Part shown: piece by piece, positions 39,501 to 51,249 of the stretch
How the letters are laid out: each line of letters starts with the position of its first letter
Numbering within the stretch: the first letter of the stretch is position 1
Assembly (NCBI GenBank): GCA_963930655.1
Contig: OZ005604.1
Span: 754,001 to 818,000 of the forward strand
Length of the DNA: 64,000 bases
Origin: Myrica gale
Taxonomy: Eukaryota > Streptophyta > Magnoliopsida > Fagales > Myricaceae
Direction: 5' to 3'
Translations under genes and position numbers: made by a program
Notes under the pieces: model-generated
The model's database searches: none
Seen by the model: only the letters and a program-made list of their open reading frames with translations
What the model was told of the DNA's origin: nothing

Positions 39501-40968
39501 GCCAGATCTCAAAAACATCTTTATACTCATTCTGTTCAGGACACTGATAAATTTCGCATGACATTCCCTTATCAGAAAAGCCATCTTCTTCTTGCCAAGA
39601 TCCCAAAAGTATCCCTGAATGACTTAAACTACGTCGTGAATAACCTTTTGCACGATTACTATGAGCAGCAGAATCGAGCTGCTGCTGGGGGAGGGCATCC
39701 AGCCCCATCAACTTGGCAACCACATTGGGAGAGTTATGGTTAGACTCCCCTTCTTTTGACATTTCTTGATCTATAAGCATCTTCATGGGTGTTCCTGCCT
39801 TCCTGCTCAAAGTTGTCCTTGAGTCTGGCACAACCTGCACAATCCACAGGAATGCAACAAAAATCAGGACATGGGAGATTGTTAAAATTCATGTAGAAAC
39901 AACAGAGAGACTTGCACAAAAATTGTTTCCCACTTTTCTACGATTATTCACAACAAAACATCCACAGAATTTACCATTTTATCCTCTATCTGATCTCCAA
40001 AAGGAGGACTCCATGTCCTTGCCACATCTGATCTACTTCTTGAGAGTGAATAACCTGAAATCAATCATTTCCATTTCAACAACAGCTAGAAAAAAGATCT
40101 AATAAGTTGAACTTATTCATCTGAAGAAACCATAACAAGGATGACTCCTAAAACATGACGAGAAAAGTTAGAAAGAAGACGCTTCTAAAAACTGTGAACC
40201 TCAATTGAACATAAAGGCTAATTGCTTAAACCCTTTATCTGAAGGGGAAGATAGTGTCTCATAGTCTCTATATCCAAATAAGAGAGAGGATAGACAGAAA
40301 AGCAAGAAAGACCTCCCCAAGAGGATAGTCAACATCAATCAGAAGGGATTTAAGCTCTACACCAAAAACAAGGGCAGCGCAGACAGAAAACCAAAAGTAA
40401 AATAACTCCTTCACTAACCTAATTTAAATCATTTGAGAACTTGTTAGCATACAAGGTAACTGAAAGCTATATCCTATAGTTAACTGTGCCAACGGCACTT
40501 CACCTAGTCCTTTTTGAAAACAACTATAATAGACGGAGAAAAAAGAACCCAACAATAGGACAATAGGTGGAGTACAGTGATGTCCTAACAAGTAAATATA
40601 ACTGAGGGGAAAGTGTAAAAATCAGTCCAATTACATGATTAACAAGACAATATGCCTACATCTGCTCAAGAACTTGCAAAGTAGCTGACAAGCATAGCAA
40701 AGATCAGATGAACAATATTTATGGATGAGGAAATTTTACATTCTGAATATGAACCAAGAATCTAAGCTGACAACTTTCAAGAGTATAAGCATTAAAAAAG
40801 AATAAAGGACAATATAGAAAGGAAACTACCATCACGATGTGGTTTATCCGTGAGCAGCATGTTTCCAGCAACGCCTGGACTCAAATCAAAGAGGTTCACC
40901 ATTCTTCCCAGACATCCTGGAAAGGGTTTCTCGGTAGTGTGACCTTTTCTGCTTTGAAACCCATTCAT
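36542..40968 (-). CDS. TRM/LONGIFOLIA-type protein with DUF4378 (TON1-recruiting motif family)
   Basis: Five coding exons join in frame: 40830-40968, 39975-40054, 37966-39834, 37329-37476 and 36542-37248, giving 980 residues. The N-terminus holds PFPGCLGRMVNLFDLSPG, then VVAKLMGLD (residues about 111-119), the conserved DUF3741/M3-type motif. A long polar, Ser-rich, probably disordered centre follows. The C-terminal DUF4378 region includes WKLVFDCVNATLVEITGYG and WKLLEELVQEVVVDLAGR. The pattern is closest to the Arabidopsis TRM13/TRM14 group as remembered. TRM proteins recruit TON1 and the PP2A-FASS complex to cortical microtubules and affect division planes and cell shape; the role of this member is inferred. 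An AG acceptor just upstream of the ATG implies a 5' UTR intron, with the leader probably at about 41900-42200. No defect is seen. Confidence 0.9.
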
Positions 40969-42296
40969 TATAACACCTGTCCGAAAATATTTCCCAAAAT
41001 TAATCCCATTTAGATATTTGGTTGCATAACTAGATATGAACATAATACTCCAGAAATGCTCATCAACAGCAATGCTAGAGCGATATGTTGGAAAACATAA
41101 TACAATCTCTACATTTTTTTCTAAACATAATACAATCTCTTCACAGATAACAAAGACAGGAAATACTAGATTCGAGCCCAAACAAGTACTGTAACTACAG
41201 ACCTAACGTGTAAACCTAACATTTGTACATACTAAAGTCAGTACATACATGTCCTGCGTACATAAAGTATAAAACAAGAAAATCGTACTTCTACTCGCAA
41301 TAATCTTGCATAGATTTGCTTACCACAAACCTTTCAGAGCTTCGAGTTTCAACTTTCAAGCTCAAACCGAGGTGTTATGTTCATTTAAAAGCACCCATAA
41401 AGTTACGGGTCAGAGCTAGAACATACTATATGACGAAAGGTACAGCGAAGACGAGAGAGAGAGAGGGATTTTTTTTTTCAAACTCTGGTCATGTCCTGGA
41501 TTCAAGTGAAAGTGAGAATTTCGAACAAATACATTCTAGCAGAAAGAGAATTCAGGATAGTCGCATGAAATATCACATCAATTCATACGTCATTATATTC
41601 CCTGATCAAACTCAAAAGTAACTTAATCGCCTTTGGTTAGTATCTTTTTTTTTTCAAAAAGGGAAACCACAGTTTTTTTTAATGGAGTTTTTTTTTCATC
41701 AAAGCCTTAACTTAAAGACCTGCATCCACTTAGAAAAATCACCACCACAAACTCAAAAAGGCCAAAAATTTCATTCAACAAAGCAAACTCCAGAGCAGAA
41801 ATAAAACAAAACCTATGCCAATTAAACCACACACAAAGTAAAAGAGGAACAAGAAAACAACTCTTTTTAGATCCCAAAACAACAGGCAAAGGGATTACAA
41901 GCAGACTGGAAAAAAAAGCAGATTTTTTAGCATAGAGAAAAGCTGCGGTCTCAGCAAAAACAGAGAAAAAGCAAATCTTGAAGAAAGAGAATCAGATTCG
42001 AGTAGCAGAAATATCAAAAAGAGGAGAGAAAGGTCACTGCAGTAAGTATAAAGCAACAAGAGATTCACCCTCGGAAGCATAAACACACACGCAGAGAAGG
42101 CAAAAACAACTCCGACACACCAGTTTCAGAGACACACACACATAGAGGAGAGGGAGAGACAGAGAGGAGTTGGAACCTCGAGTCGCCGGAAAATGGCATT
42201 CCGGTGGGAATGTGCGGCGGATATAGTATGGGATCTGACGTGGCAAGTCGGGATCGGCCACTCTTTGAATACGCAAGAGTGTGTCTCAGTGTCTGT

Positions 42297-42301
42297 GTAT
42301 A

Positions 42302-42334
<33 letters not shown>

Positions 42335-42335
42335 G
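42297..42335. repeat. (GT)n(GA)n microsatellite
   Basis: A compound dinucleotide repeat (TGTGTGTGTG then GAGAGAGAGA) at the promoter side of the TRM gene, possibly in its 5' leader or proximal promoter. It produces shadow open frames of ER and CV repeats. Confidence 0.9.
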
Positions 42336-42399
42336 CGAGACACAGACAGACGGACAGAGGAAGAGGAGGAAGAAGAAGAAGAAGCAGAGTGAGGTGGTT

Positions 42400-43560
42400 T
42401 TAGTTTAGGTGGCTAATTAAAAAAATAAAAAGAGGTGGTTTTCGGTGGTATACGTGGGTTGTGGTATTTCGGGGAAGTCGGATTGGCTGTATGGATACCC
42501 CACCGACTACGTATCGTACGGGGAAATTATTTTCACCTTTATGGCTCAGGCAAAACGAAATTGTTTTCCCTTGTGGTCTTTTACTATTCTGGGCGTCGCC
42601 TAGTTTTTACAGCCCGAGACACAAAGAAATGCATTCAACTTCCTTTGACGAAAAAGGAAATAAAATATTTATAATTCAAAAAAATGTTTTAGGGATTTTT
42701 CTACGCTTTAAAAAAAATAATAAAATGAAGAAAATCTCTTCCTGATGTTTTGCATTGATGTCCTTAGAATCTGGTATTTTTGTAGTTTCAACCAATTTGC
42801 TGATTTTTTTTTTCGGGCATGTTCGGTTGAGTGTTTTTTTAGGATTTGCAATACAACGTTTTATTACCTTTTTACAAACATCAATCTCTTTTGACAACTT
42901 TTGCACGCATGTCAATATAACTTTAACATCACCTAAATATTCACAATTTTATCAGAATCCTATAAATTTCTTCCAAACTTACATCGCCTTAGAATGAGAG
43001 ATAATGGGCATGTTAAAGACCCCAAATATTTGGGGTCTCAACAAATCGAACAAACCAAATAAATTCCAAAATTTTTAACTTTTACACCTACACACTTCAC
43101 CTTTCACAAACCCCAATAAATCTCAATAAAGTAAAGATTCCTAAAATTTCGAGAATATTCCCCAATTTTTTGGCAAATAAACATCCCCATATGCGGCACC
43201 CAAATATATTGAACTCGACGAATGGAGAGTTTTAAGTCACGACAAATTTTAAATAATTGTAGCGATTCTTAGTCGCACACATATATTAAGTCGCGATTTT
43301 TATTACTGTTCGAATCAAATTAGAGTTGGCCAACTCTTTCTTGATTAACACATTCACATTCCGAGAGCACAAGCTTAGTAATTTTGAATTGGATGCATAT
43401 ATTCATGATCCCAAGAAAATTAAACCGAATTGGATTTGAGCTGATTATTAGAATTATATTGAGAATAATTTGTTTTGAACTTAAATTCATCCAAAGAGTC
43501 ACATCCAGCTTCTATAACATTCAAATTCGAGTTGCCATAGTAAAGGTGATTTCTATAATT
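42400..43560. other. Intergenic region upstream of the TRM gene, with MITE fragments
   Basis: No gene. A diverged copy of the GGGCATGTTCGGTT family lies at about 42816-42984. A second MITE type lies at about 43036-43192: AAATTCCAAAATTTTTAACT, then TTTACACCTACACACTTCAC, ending GGCAAATAAACATCCCC. The second type recurs at about 56560-56732 and, more weakly, at 57225-57365. Confidence 0.5.
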
Positions 43561-43564
43561 TAAA

Positions 43565-43966
43565 GGGTAAAGTACATAAACAGTCTCTGTAGTTTCACGT
43601 TTTGACAAATTGGTCCCTGTGGTTTCAACTTGAACACATTAGTCCTTGTCATATAACAAAAAGGTCCTCCCGTTAGATTTCTGTCAACCCACTTAACGGT
43701 CAAAGCTACCGGGAGGACCTTTTTGTTACATGATGCATACCTCAGGGACCAATTTGTCAAAAGGTGATACCACAGAGACAAATTGGTCCTTGAGATATGC
43801 ATCATGTAACAAAAAGGTCTTCCTGGTAGCTTTGACCATTAAGTGGGTTGACGGAGGGACTGCATTGCAACAACTTGCTGACCACAGGGACTAACGCGTT
43901 CAACTTGTAACTACAGGGACTATTTTGTCCAAACTTGAAACTATAGAGACTGTTTACTTTTTTTTC
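43565..43966. mobile_element. Fold-back element with 9-bp target duplication
   Basis: The element starts GGGTAAAGTACATAAACAG and ends CTGTTTACTTTTTTTTC. It is flanked by TAATTTAAA at 43556-43564 and 43967-43975. The two halves are largely reverse complements (for example ACAAATTGGTCCCTGTGG against CAGGGACCAATTTGTC, and GGGAGGACCTTTTTGTTACA repeated inverted), with the turn near 43770. A 9-bp duplication and long inverted repeats suggest a Mutator-type fold-back MITE. A transcript would form a hairpin of about 200 bp. No coding capacity. Confidence 0.7.
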
Positions 43967-45104
43967 TAATTTAAAAGGTAATTTCAAATTAAAAGGTGGA
44001 TGTGAAAAGTTAATTTGGGCACAGATGTTGATGAATGTCCAACGGTAAAACGGTTGATCGTCAGTTTGTTCCATTATTATCTTTCTGGGCCCAAAAGAGT
44101 TAATCAATAGTTATGTACTAGTAATAAATATGGAATAGTTTTGCTTGACAAGCCATAGCATAACATAATGATTGCACCACGTTCGTGAATTTTGGTTGCT
44201 TTTAATCCTTATCACATTATTCTCTACAAAAGAAACAGAATAAATACATAAATAAATAATTATATAAAAAACACATTTCAATGAAAGTTATCATTACTAG
44301 CTATGTGACAGTTACGTAGATTCTTTCCTTGTTTTTTCTCCGATTCGAAGAATACTTAAAATAGATTCATTTGGCTATAAGTTTTCCATCCAAAAACGAC
44401 ATCTCTTCTATATTTCCTCAAAGATATTTAGGAAAAAAATTCACAACAAATAAATGATACTTTGGGAAATTACAGATGTGGTGTACTCTTTTTTTTTAAT
44501 GACCATATAAATTTTGATCGAGAGTGTTCGAATTGAGCTATAACTACTGTTCATAAAAAAACCGTCACCGTAATCACCTATACCCACTTTTGGGTCCCAT
44601 TTTCAAACCTTCAAATTTTCTCAACAATTTTAGAAACCATGTTTTAGGGTTTTTTATAATATCACATTCAACCACGACATGTAGTTCATAAAATATATAA
44701 CTCTGTCCTTTTGATCCAACCCATGAGGACTGGGAGAGTAGATTCTTGGCAAGTATTCTGCAAAGCAAATCAAGCACCCCACACCCACCCATCATGGAGG
44801 GTGGATTATTCTAAGCTTACAGTACTCACCAACCCAAATGGACAGAAACAACCATTTTATAAGCCACTCACACGGTGTTCAACTTGCTCGATCCGTTTTC
44901 TTTTTCCTGAAGCAAGCAAGCAAGTCAGGAAGATTCTCCATTGTTTTATCTTCTGAAATACAGAAAGGATGCAACCCCACTATTATATAAATAGTGCAAG
45001 TAGGGAAAAACATTACACTCCAAAAGGTAGAACAAAACAAGATGAACTTTATACTATACGTACACTATTATTTTACAAATATGTTTTGGATCGAGCTATG
45101 CAGT

Positions 45105-46560
45105 TCACACTAGTTTGCAGAATATATATTTTGTAGCTAATTGGGCATCAGATTTCAACTTCATTTCTGCCTTTAGGTTTAATAGCTTCACTCGAATTTT
45201 CGTCCTCTTTTGATCAGGAGATTCAACAAACGCGGCTTCGACGCCCCTCATGAATGGTCGAAATATTCTACATGCACGAGGAGATGAGAGTTCAGAAGTA
45301 AAGAACTTCCTGACATTATCGTAAAGTTGGGGTCTAATGAACCTGTAAATGGACCAAGGGGGGAAAATGGACATTATGACACTGGACACGCTTCTCTGGG
45401 GTGGAAGAGACTCATCACCAACCACAATGTCCCTACGTAACAAGATCTGTCGAAATCAAGGGAGATAGCATGAAGCTTATGAGTTTGTCATTTTTAACCC
45501 ACTTTAGATCATGAGAACTAAACCCTATCTTCACTTAGAGTGCGTTTGTTATTCAAACACAACCTTAGAAGACTCATATATAGAAGAGTAACCTATTTGA
45601 CTGTCTTTGTAACATTTGGCTGGTATATAGATTTTAGACATGAAACATGAGGTTAAACAATAGAGCAAAAAAAAATTCCTACAAAGGTAAAAGTACCGAC
45701 TTAAGGGAGAATTGGTCACAAGTGTTTTTTCTTTCAAACAGACTAGATTGTTCTTAAAGCTCATTCGAATTATTTTAATTTCTCAATATAGGACTTGATT
45801 CGTATATAATTCGATTCTCTTCTCTCACAGCCAAGTGAGATTTAGGTTATCACATAAACTTTATATCTCAGAAGAAGGAAAGAAAGAAAACCAGTTTTCC
45901 CAGGAAGCCACCGCAGAAAATATGCTGCTACTAAGAAGTCATGAGAGGTTATCATGAGACATCCCAAAAGCCGTAGCTGCCTTATGCCTAGCTAGCTAGA
46001 GAAGGTGGAGAATCTATTACAGCAATCTTCATCAATGAATCGGCATTAAAGTTTGGAGTCACGGGCCATTGTTTATGTTCTCAAAGATTTCACTTGATGG
46101 GAAAAGGGGCATGTTGGATCATAAAGTTCAGAAGAGAAACAAAACGCAGTAATTCAAACCTAGCAATGAACAGTTTTCTAGCTTCATTTTCATTGCTTTG
46201 GTATTATTGCGGACCTAACTGACAAGAGGGCTATTAAAACCCCTGTTTTTCTCATGGTAAAGGAGCAGTTGAAGTTTCCTAGCCCCTAATCCAGCAAAAA
46301 ATCCGGACGGGGGGGCCACAAAATCCTTGATGTTCACTGGCGGATCGAACACGTAAGAGTACTTGCACATGCTAATGAAAACGACTCCCCGTGTCATCTT
46401 CACCGAAGGCGTTTTGACCTTTAAGTGTCTGTTTAAATTTAACACCGCAAACCCGTACGTGTAATCTGGATGAAATCTGATGGGTAGGTACAGAGTAGCA
46501 GAAAAGGACTCCGAAAGGCATAAACCCGCGACTTGAGCAAGGAGAGAGTCATTTTCCTTT
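45105..46560 (-). CDS. Unrecognised coding-like blocks, probably two exons
   Basis: Two uninterrupted coding-like blocks lie in the same orientation: about 46224-46560 (about 110 codons) and 45105-45446 (113 codons plus stop). The first contains LCLSESFSATLYLPIRFHP and YSYVFDPPVNIKDFVAPPSG. The second contains IFPPWSIYRFIRPQLYDNV and RIFRPFMRGVEAAFVESPD. They join in phase 0 if the donor is CTT|gtcagt at 46223 and the acceptor is ag|ATCTTG at 45446. The composition is protein-like (aromatic and basic residues spread evenly), unlike the repeats around it. No start codon is visible for block 1, and an upstream exon was not found, so this may be a 3' remnant of a gene. I do not recognise the family. 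Confidence 0.35.
45538..45564. mobile_element. Minimal 27-bp TIR remnant flanked by TTA
   Basis: The sequence GAGTGCGTTTG, then TTATT, then CAAACACAACC is bounded by TTA at 45535-45537 and 45565-45567. The two 11-bp ends are imperfect inverted repeats and match the ends of the TTA-flanked MITE at 24298-24495. It looks like an internally deleted MITE reduced to little more than its termini. Confidence 0.5.
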
Positions 46561-46777
46561 GTTCTTTAACACCACTAGCTACTTGCAATGCCATAAGGTC
46601 TAAAGTGGGTACAACAATAATAATTACCATAACTCTTAAAGCTCCGTATAATGTTACCAATAAATTCCTCCTTATTCAAGGAAAACTCATATGGGAAATA
46701 AAGAATTGCATAATGGGAGGCAACATTTCTGATTTTGTTTTATTTCTTTTTTATTACAAACATTGGTTTTATTTTAA

Positions 46778-47248
46778 GTTAATTACACTTTGCACCCACG
46801 AGATTTGAGAGTTTTAATACTTTGCACCTAGTTTTTTTCATTTTGATATTTTTCACTCACGTAGTTTAGCTTACTTCAATTTGCACTGTCAATTTATCCG
46901 TTATTTTGAACGAAAAAATCAACCATATACAGAACACGTGAGTGTAAAGTGTCTCAAAAATAAAACAATAGATTGCAAAGTATCAGCTCTCCCAAACTAC
47001 GTGGTGCAAAATATAATTAATTCTTTATGCATATTAAGGACAAAATAGGCAAATGAGTCACGTGCAAAACTCGTAATTGAGATTTCCGTTCGTTTTAATG
47101 GTTAAATAAACGGAGGAGTGCAAATCAAAGGAACTTAGAATCACATGGACGGATGTGTCATAATTGAAATAATTAATACAAAATGTTAAACCCTCCAACC
47201 AAGTGAATGTAAAGTATAATTAAACATTTTCTCAAAAGTGTAATTAAC
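46778..47248. mobile_element. Fold-back MITE
   Basis: The ends AGTTAATTACACTTT and AAAGTGTAATTAACT are perfect inverted repeats of 15 bp. A further inverted match lies inside (TTTGCACCCACGAGATTTGAG against CTCCCAAACTACGTGGTGCAAA near 46990), so the element contains at least two nested inverted arms. It has no coding capacity. Superfamily not determined. Confidence 0.55.
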
Positions 47249-47259
47249 TCTTCTTATTT

Positions 47260-49400
47260 TTGAGAAAAATTGAAGACTTTAATCCAATAGATTGGGCTAA
47301 TGATGTAAGCTTGAGACTCCACCATTTGTTTCTTTCAAGATCTCGAGTTTGGAACTTTTGAAGTGTTACCAATTTTTTTGAAAATACTAGGTCCCGAGAC
47401 TCGATAAACTCGGACGATAGCCTCTTCATAAAAAAACAAACAGTGATTACTTATTGTAAACAAATCACTGCACGTGCTGGTACTAATCTCCAAGCGAGTG
47501 AAATTATTGTTGTTCAATGCCACTGCAAAAATATTGCGGCACCGGTGTCGATGTCGGTTTAATATTTTTTGTAAAACTTGGGAGTTTTTCCAGTTTTCGG
47601 TTTACCCGGCACCGAGTTCTCATGTACCGGGAAACTATGTTTTTATTTTTTATTATACAAAATGATGCATTTTGTCAACCCCTTCCCCACATTTCTTCGA
47701 CAAAATCCACTCCCTCCCTTTTCCATTCGATGACCCACCCGACCCACCCTGTGCCTCTCCCTCCCTCCCCTCCCCTCCCCTCCCTCTCTTGAGTATAGGC
47801 GGCACAACCCTTCGTCGAACACAACTTCTTCCTCTTCTCCCCTCCTTCACGCGTCAATCTCTCATCTCCTCTGCTGCATCTCTCTCTCAAGGCTTGAGAT
47901 TCATTTAGGTATGTCGTAAAAAATCAATGAGTTTGTTGATTTTAATTTTTTCTATTGAAAGTATTGGGACATATATTATTGCTTAACAAATTCCCCTTTG
48001 TCTGAGATTTTTAGGTTTTGGAATTTAATTATTTAGCTCACTTTCATGGTGTCTTTTCCAATTAAGAATTTATGTGTTTGTACGTTTGTAATTTTTTTTA
48101 ATTCATTTTTTTGCTTGTAATTTTTGTGCTATATATTGAGATCATAGATATATTTTTCAGTTGTGCTGCTTAGATTACATAGATTTAATCATGTCCTCAC
48201 TATTTGCAGACAATAATATAGATCCGGATTCAAAAAAATTGTCCTCATATCCCATTTCTTCTAAATCATCCATTTAATCTCTCCTTGTGCCACTTTTTTA
48301 ATTTCACTAGAGAAATTTAACACTATTGTCCTGTCACATTAAATCTTTTTTATGCAATGTGCATCCTATGATTTAATGTTTGTTATTGTATTTTACTATG
48401 TACTGTAGTTTTCTAGGTCATATTTGAAGGTTTTGTCACGAGGAAGGAAACTTGGAAAGGGAAGGAGACTGTGAACAAGATATTAAATGGAGGTGGAGTT
48501 GTAAATGAAGCTTATCTTGGATGCCCCCTTATTCTTTCCAAGAGCTAAGCTCATCTTAGCTTACTGTAGGTATCTTTTACCCGCCCTTTGTTCCTTGATA
48601 ATGATATGAAAATTCTGTTTAAAAAAAAAAAGAAAAAATATATATTGGACCAAAAACGTAGAAAGTTTAAAAAAATAATCTAATATAAATATAGATTAAT
48701 CGAAAATCGACATCACTAAAGCCGATACAGCTAGGGGTCGATTTTTGGCTAACGAGATGTATATATTGAATTATTTAAAAACTAGCCTCTTCAGTAAGTT
48801 CAGTCCTATGAAATTTCGAGGAGGGTAGAATTGTAAATGGACGTGAACAGATAAGAGGGACATGGCGGAACAAATAATGGCGGTAGAGGTTATGCGACAA
48901 CTGACGTCGGCAGACAAAGTGGGGTCGGATTACGTGACCACAGTGTCAGAGTGGGTGCGGGAATTGGGAGGGAGTGGTTGTGTGGTCACGAGGATAGTAC
49001 GTGGCAAGGTGTTATTTGTTTGTGGAAATATTGGGGTTTTGGAAATTTTTGTTATTAAAAAAATATAGTATTTTATGGAAAAATTAGGAGAGAGAAGATT
49101 TAATTGAATAATATAATATTATTTTATAATTTAATGAGGAGAGATTATTTTATGATTGTTTGAAAATTTTGAGGTGTAGAAATGTTGGGAAACAAACGCC
49201 CCCTAAGTATCCGAGAAGTAAAAAAAACATGTTCGTCGTCCATTTTCAGGATTCAAAAAATTTCGAGAATACTAAATAATCGAACAAGCTCGTATATTTT
49301 GCACCCTTGATATAAATTCGATAATTTTAAATAATTTTAATTTTTATAGTAGTGAGAGAGTAAAAATTTATTTTCCTTTTTCTGAAATTATCTTTAAGAT
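47260..49400. other. Intergenic region with pyrimidine-rich tract and MITE fragment
   Basis: No gene is recognised. A C/T-rich stretch (about 47690-47890, CCCTCCC runs) makes several overlapping shadow frames on both strands. The open frame at 48862-49068 (68 codons, MAEQIMAVEV start) has no recognisable domain. A MITE-like segment ends at about 49196 with GGGAAACAAACGCCCCC followed by TAA. Confidence 0.4.
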
Positions 49401-49415
49401 ATTTCAACTAGTATA

Positions 49416-49447
<32 letters not shown>
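49416..49447. repeat. (TA)n microsatellite
   Basis: TA dinucleotide run of about 30 bp immediately beside the fold-back element that starts at about 49450. Confidence 0.9.
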
Positions 49448-49451
<4 letters not shown>

Positions 49452-49708
49452 AAAGGTTAGGGTCCTAATGTTAAGGTCGGTGTTAATGTTAAGGTCCTAA
49501 TATGTCTTAATGGAGGGCTGAGATGTTGCCAACATATTAATGAATAAAATGGAGGACTGAGATGTTGTCAACACATTAATGAATATAGAGAGAGAAAAAA
49601 TATATCTCAGCCCTTCATTCTATTCATTAATGTGCTGGCAACATCTCAGTCCTCATTAGAACCTCTTAGGACCTTAACATTAGTACTCTAACCCTTCTCG
49701 TATATATG
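49440..49708. mobile_element. Fold-back MITE
   Basis: The left arm GGTTAGGGTCCTAATGTTAA and its continuation ACTGAGATGTTG.CAACA..TTAATGAAT are inverted at 49600-49700 (ATTCATTAATGTGCTGGCAA, CATCTCAGTCCTCATTAG, CCTTAACATTAGTACTCTAA). The arms are about 110 bp each around a short loop near 49585. Its position beside a (TA)n tract is common for such elements. Non-coding. Confidence 0.6.
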
Positions 49709-49734
49709 AGACTAAAATTGTTAAGTAGTTAAAA

Positions 49735-50880
49735 CTCACTTCAGGTTGCGTCAATAGTTAAGGTATATCTAAGACTATGGATTGGCTCACGGTTCTAAAT
49801 TTGATTCTTCTCAAGAATTATACTAATAATTTAATTGAGAGTCTAACTGTATTTCTGTGTAGTCAGAATTTATTATTGCGTTAAGCTTATGAGAATTTGT
49901 TGTTGCCTTAAATCAGATGATTAGACTAATACAATACAAAGAAGGTGTCATCAATCCTAAAAGAATGTTCATGCAATATGAAGAGGAAAGTTCATATTAA
50001 ATGGGGTCGTTCAACTCATTGATTGCCAAGAATATCGGCTCCAAAGGCCTATGACTTCGTGAACATTATAAAAACTTAACTTGCTAGTAGGTGATTTTGG
50101 GGAGAATTTAACCCAAAAGCGTGTCATATACTTTTTATATGTATTCATATGGAGAAAAATCACTCTATGCCTTCTAACAATTAAAATAATTATAAACAAA
50201 AGTCTCAACTAATAAAAGTAATCAACATAAGTTACGTGACACAATATTGACCGTTGAAATGTGATGAATATAAGTTACGTGACACAATATTGACGGTTGA
50301 ATCTTATAACAGAGCAAATATTGACGATTTTTGGTAGTTTGAAACCTTCATGTAAAAACATTAGTAGTTGGAAAGCTCAAAATGACATTTGACTCATAGT
50401 TTGGAGCGAATTTTCCCTTTAAATAAATGTAGTATTACTCACATTTTTTTAAAAAAATAAAGAGATAAATACAAAATAAATTTTTGTGATGTACACCAAA
50501 ATTGAATTAATCATCGTGATAATAAAATCATAAAATTAGTCATCCTAATCTCACAAAAGCATAAAATTAATCTCCGGTAAAAAGATCAACGGCAGAAGAA
50601 AGTGAGACCAGAATAATTAATTTTATACTTTCTTTATTACAGTAATTCGATTTTCGTGTATAACATGTTAACGTATTTTGCCCAAAACAAAAGGATAGCA
50701 AGGCTGGTGCACCAGCAAAACCAAGTGAGATCTCGTGCATTTCAGGTATTGAAGAATTAACGCACCCGCCTTCTCCACTTTCTAGATGTTTACCGTACTC
50801 GTTAATATGTACGGAGGCTCAGGACCCAAGGCAAACTCGATCTTTCCCTTTCTTGACAGCGGAGAACAGTTCTGTAGGTA
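49735..50880. other. Intergenic region
   Basis: No gene. Two direct copies of ATAAGTTACGTGACACAATA plus TTGACSGTTGAA lie at about 50227 and 50270. A degenerate SINE-like head (CAATAGTTAAGGTA then GGTTCTAAATTTGATTC) lies at about 49755-49810; that call is weak. Confidence 0.4.
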
Positions 50881-51249
50881 GCCGACAATTTAAGAGCGTG
50901 CCAAACGAAATAAAACAGTACCCGAAGGAATGACTTTGCATTCAATTCGGAAGAGAGATGAAATAATTGGATTCATACTCTGCCACCTGCAGCATTTACG
51001 ACGGAAAGGAGCAACTACTTCCTTCCTTCCAATTCTTCTCTCCCTTCTTTGATAACCCAATGGCCCAAAAATATTAGTAGGCATATATACTTTAACCCGG
51101 AAGGCACAGAGGACCAGCAAAACCAGCCACAGAGGTGGAGCATAGTTGCAGACAAAGTAATGGTCTCGGTACCCCAGGATTGGAGCAGTTCCATCCTGAA
51201 GTTGACTGTAATCACCATGCCTTATATAGTACAATGCACCTGTTTTACC

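Noticed and set aside
47517..47908. Overlapping frames on both strands in the C/T-rich tract
   Set aside because: Produced by CCCTCCC/GGGAGGG runs. The peptides are Pro/Ser or Arg/Glu/Gly-rich without family resemblance.
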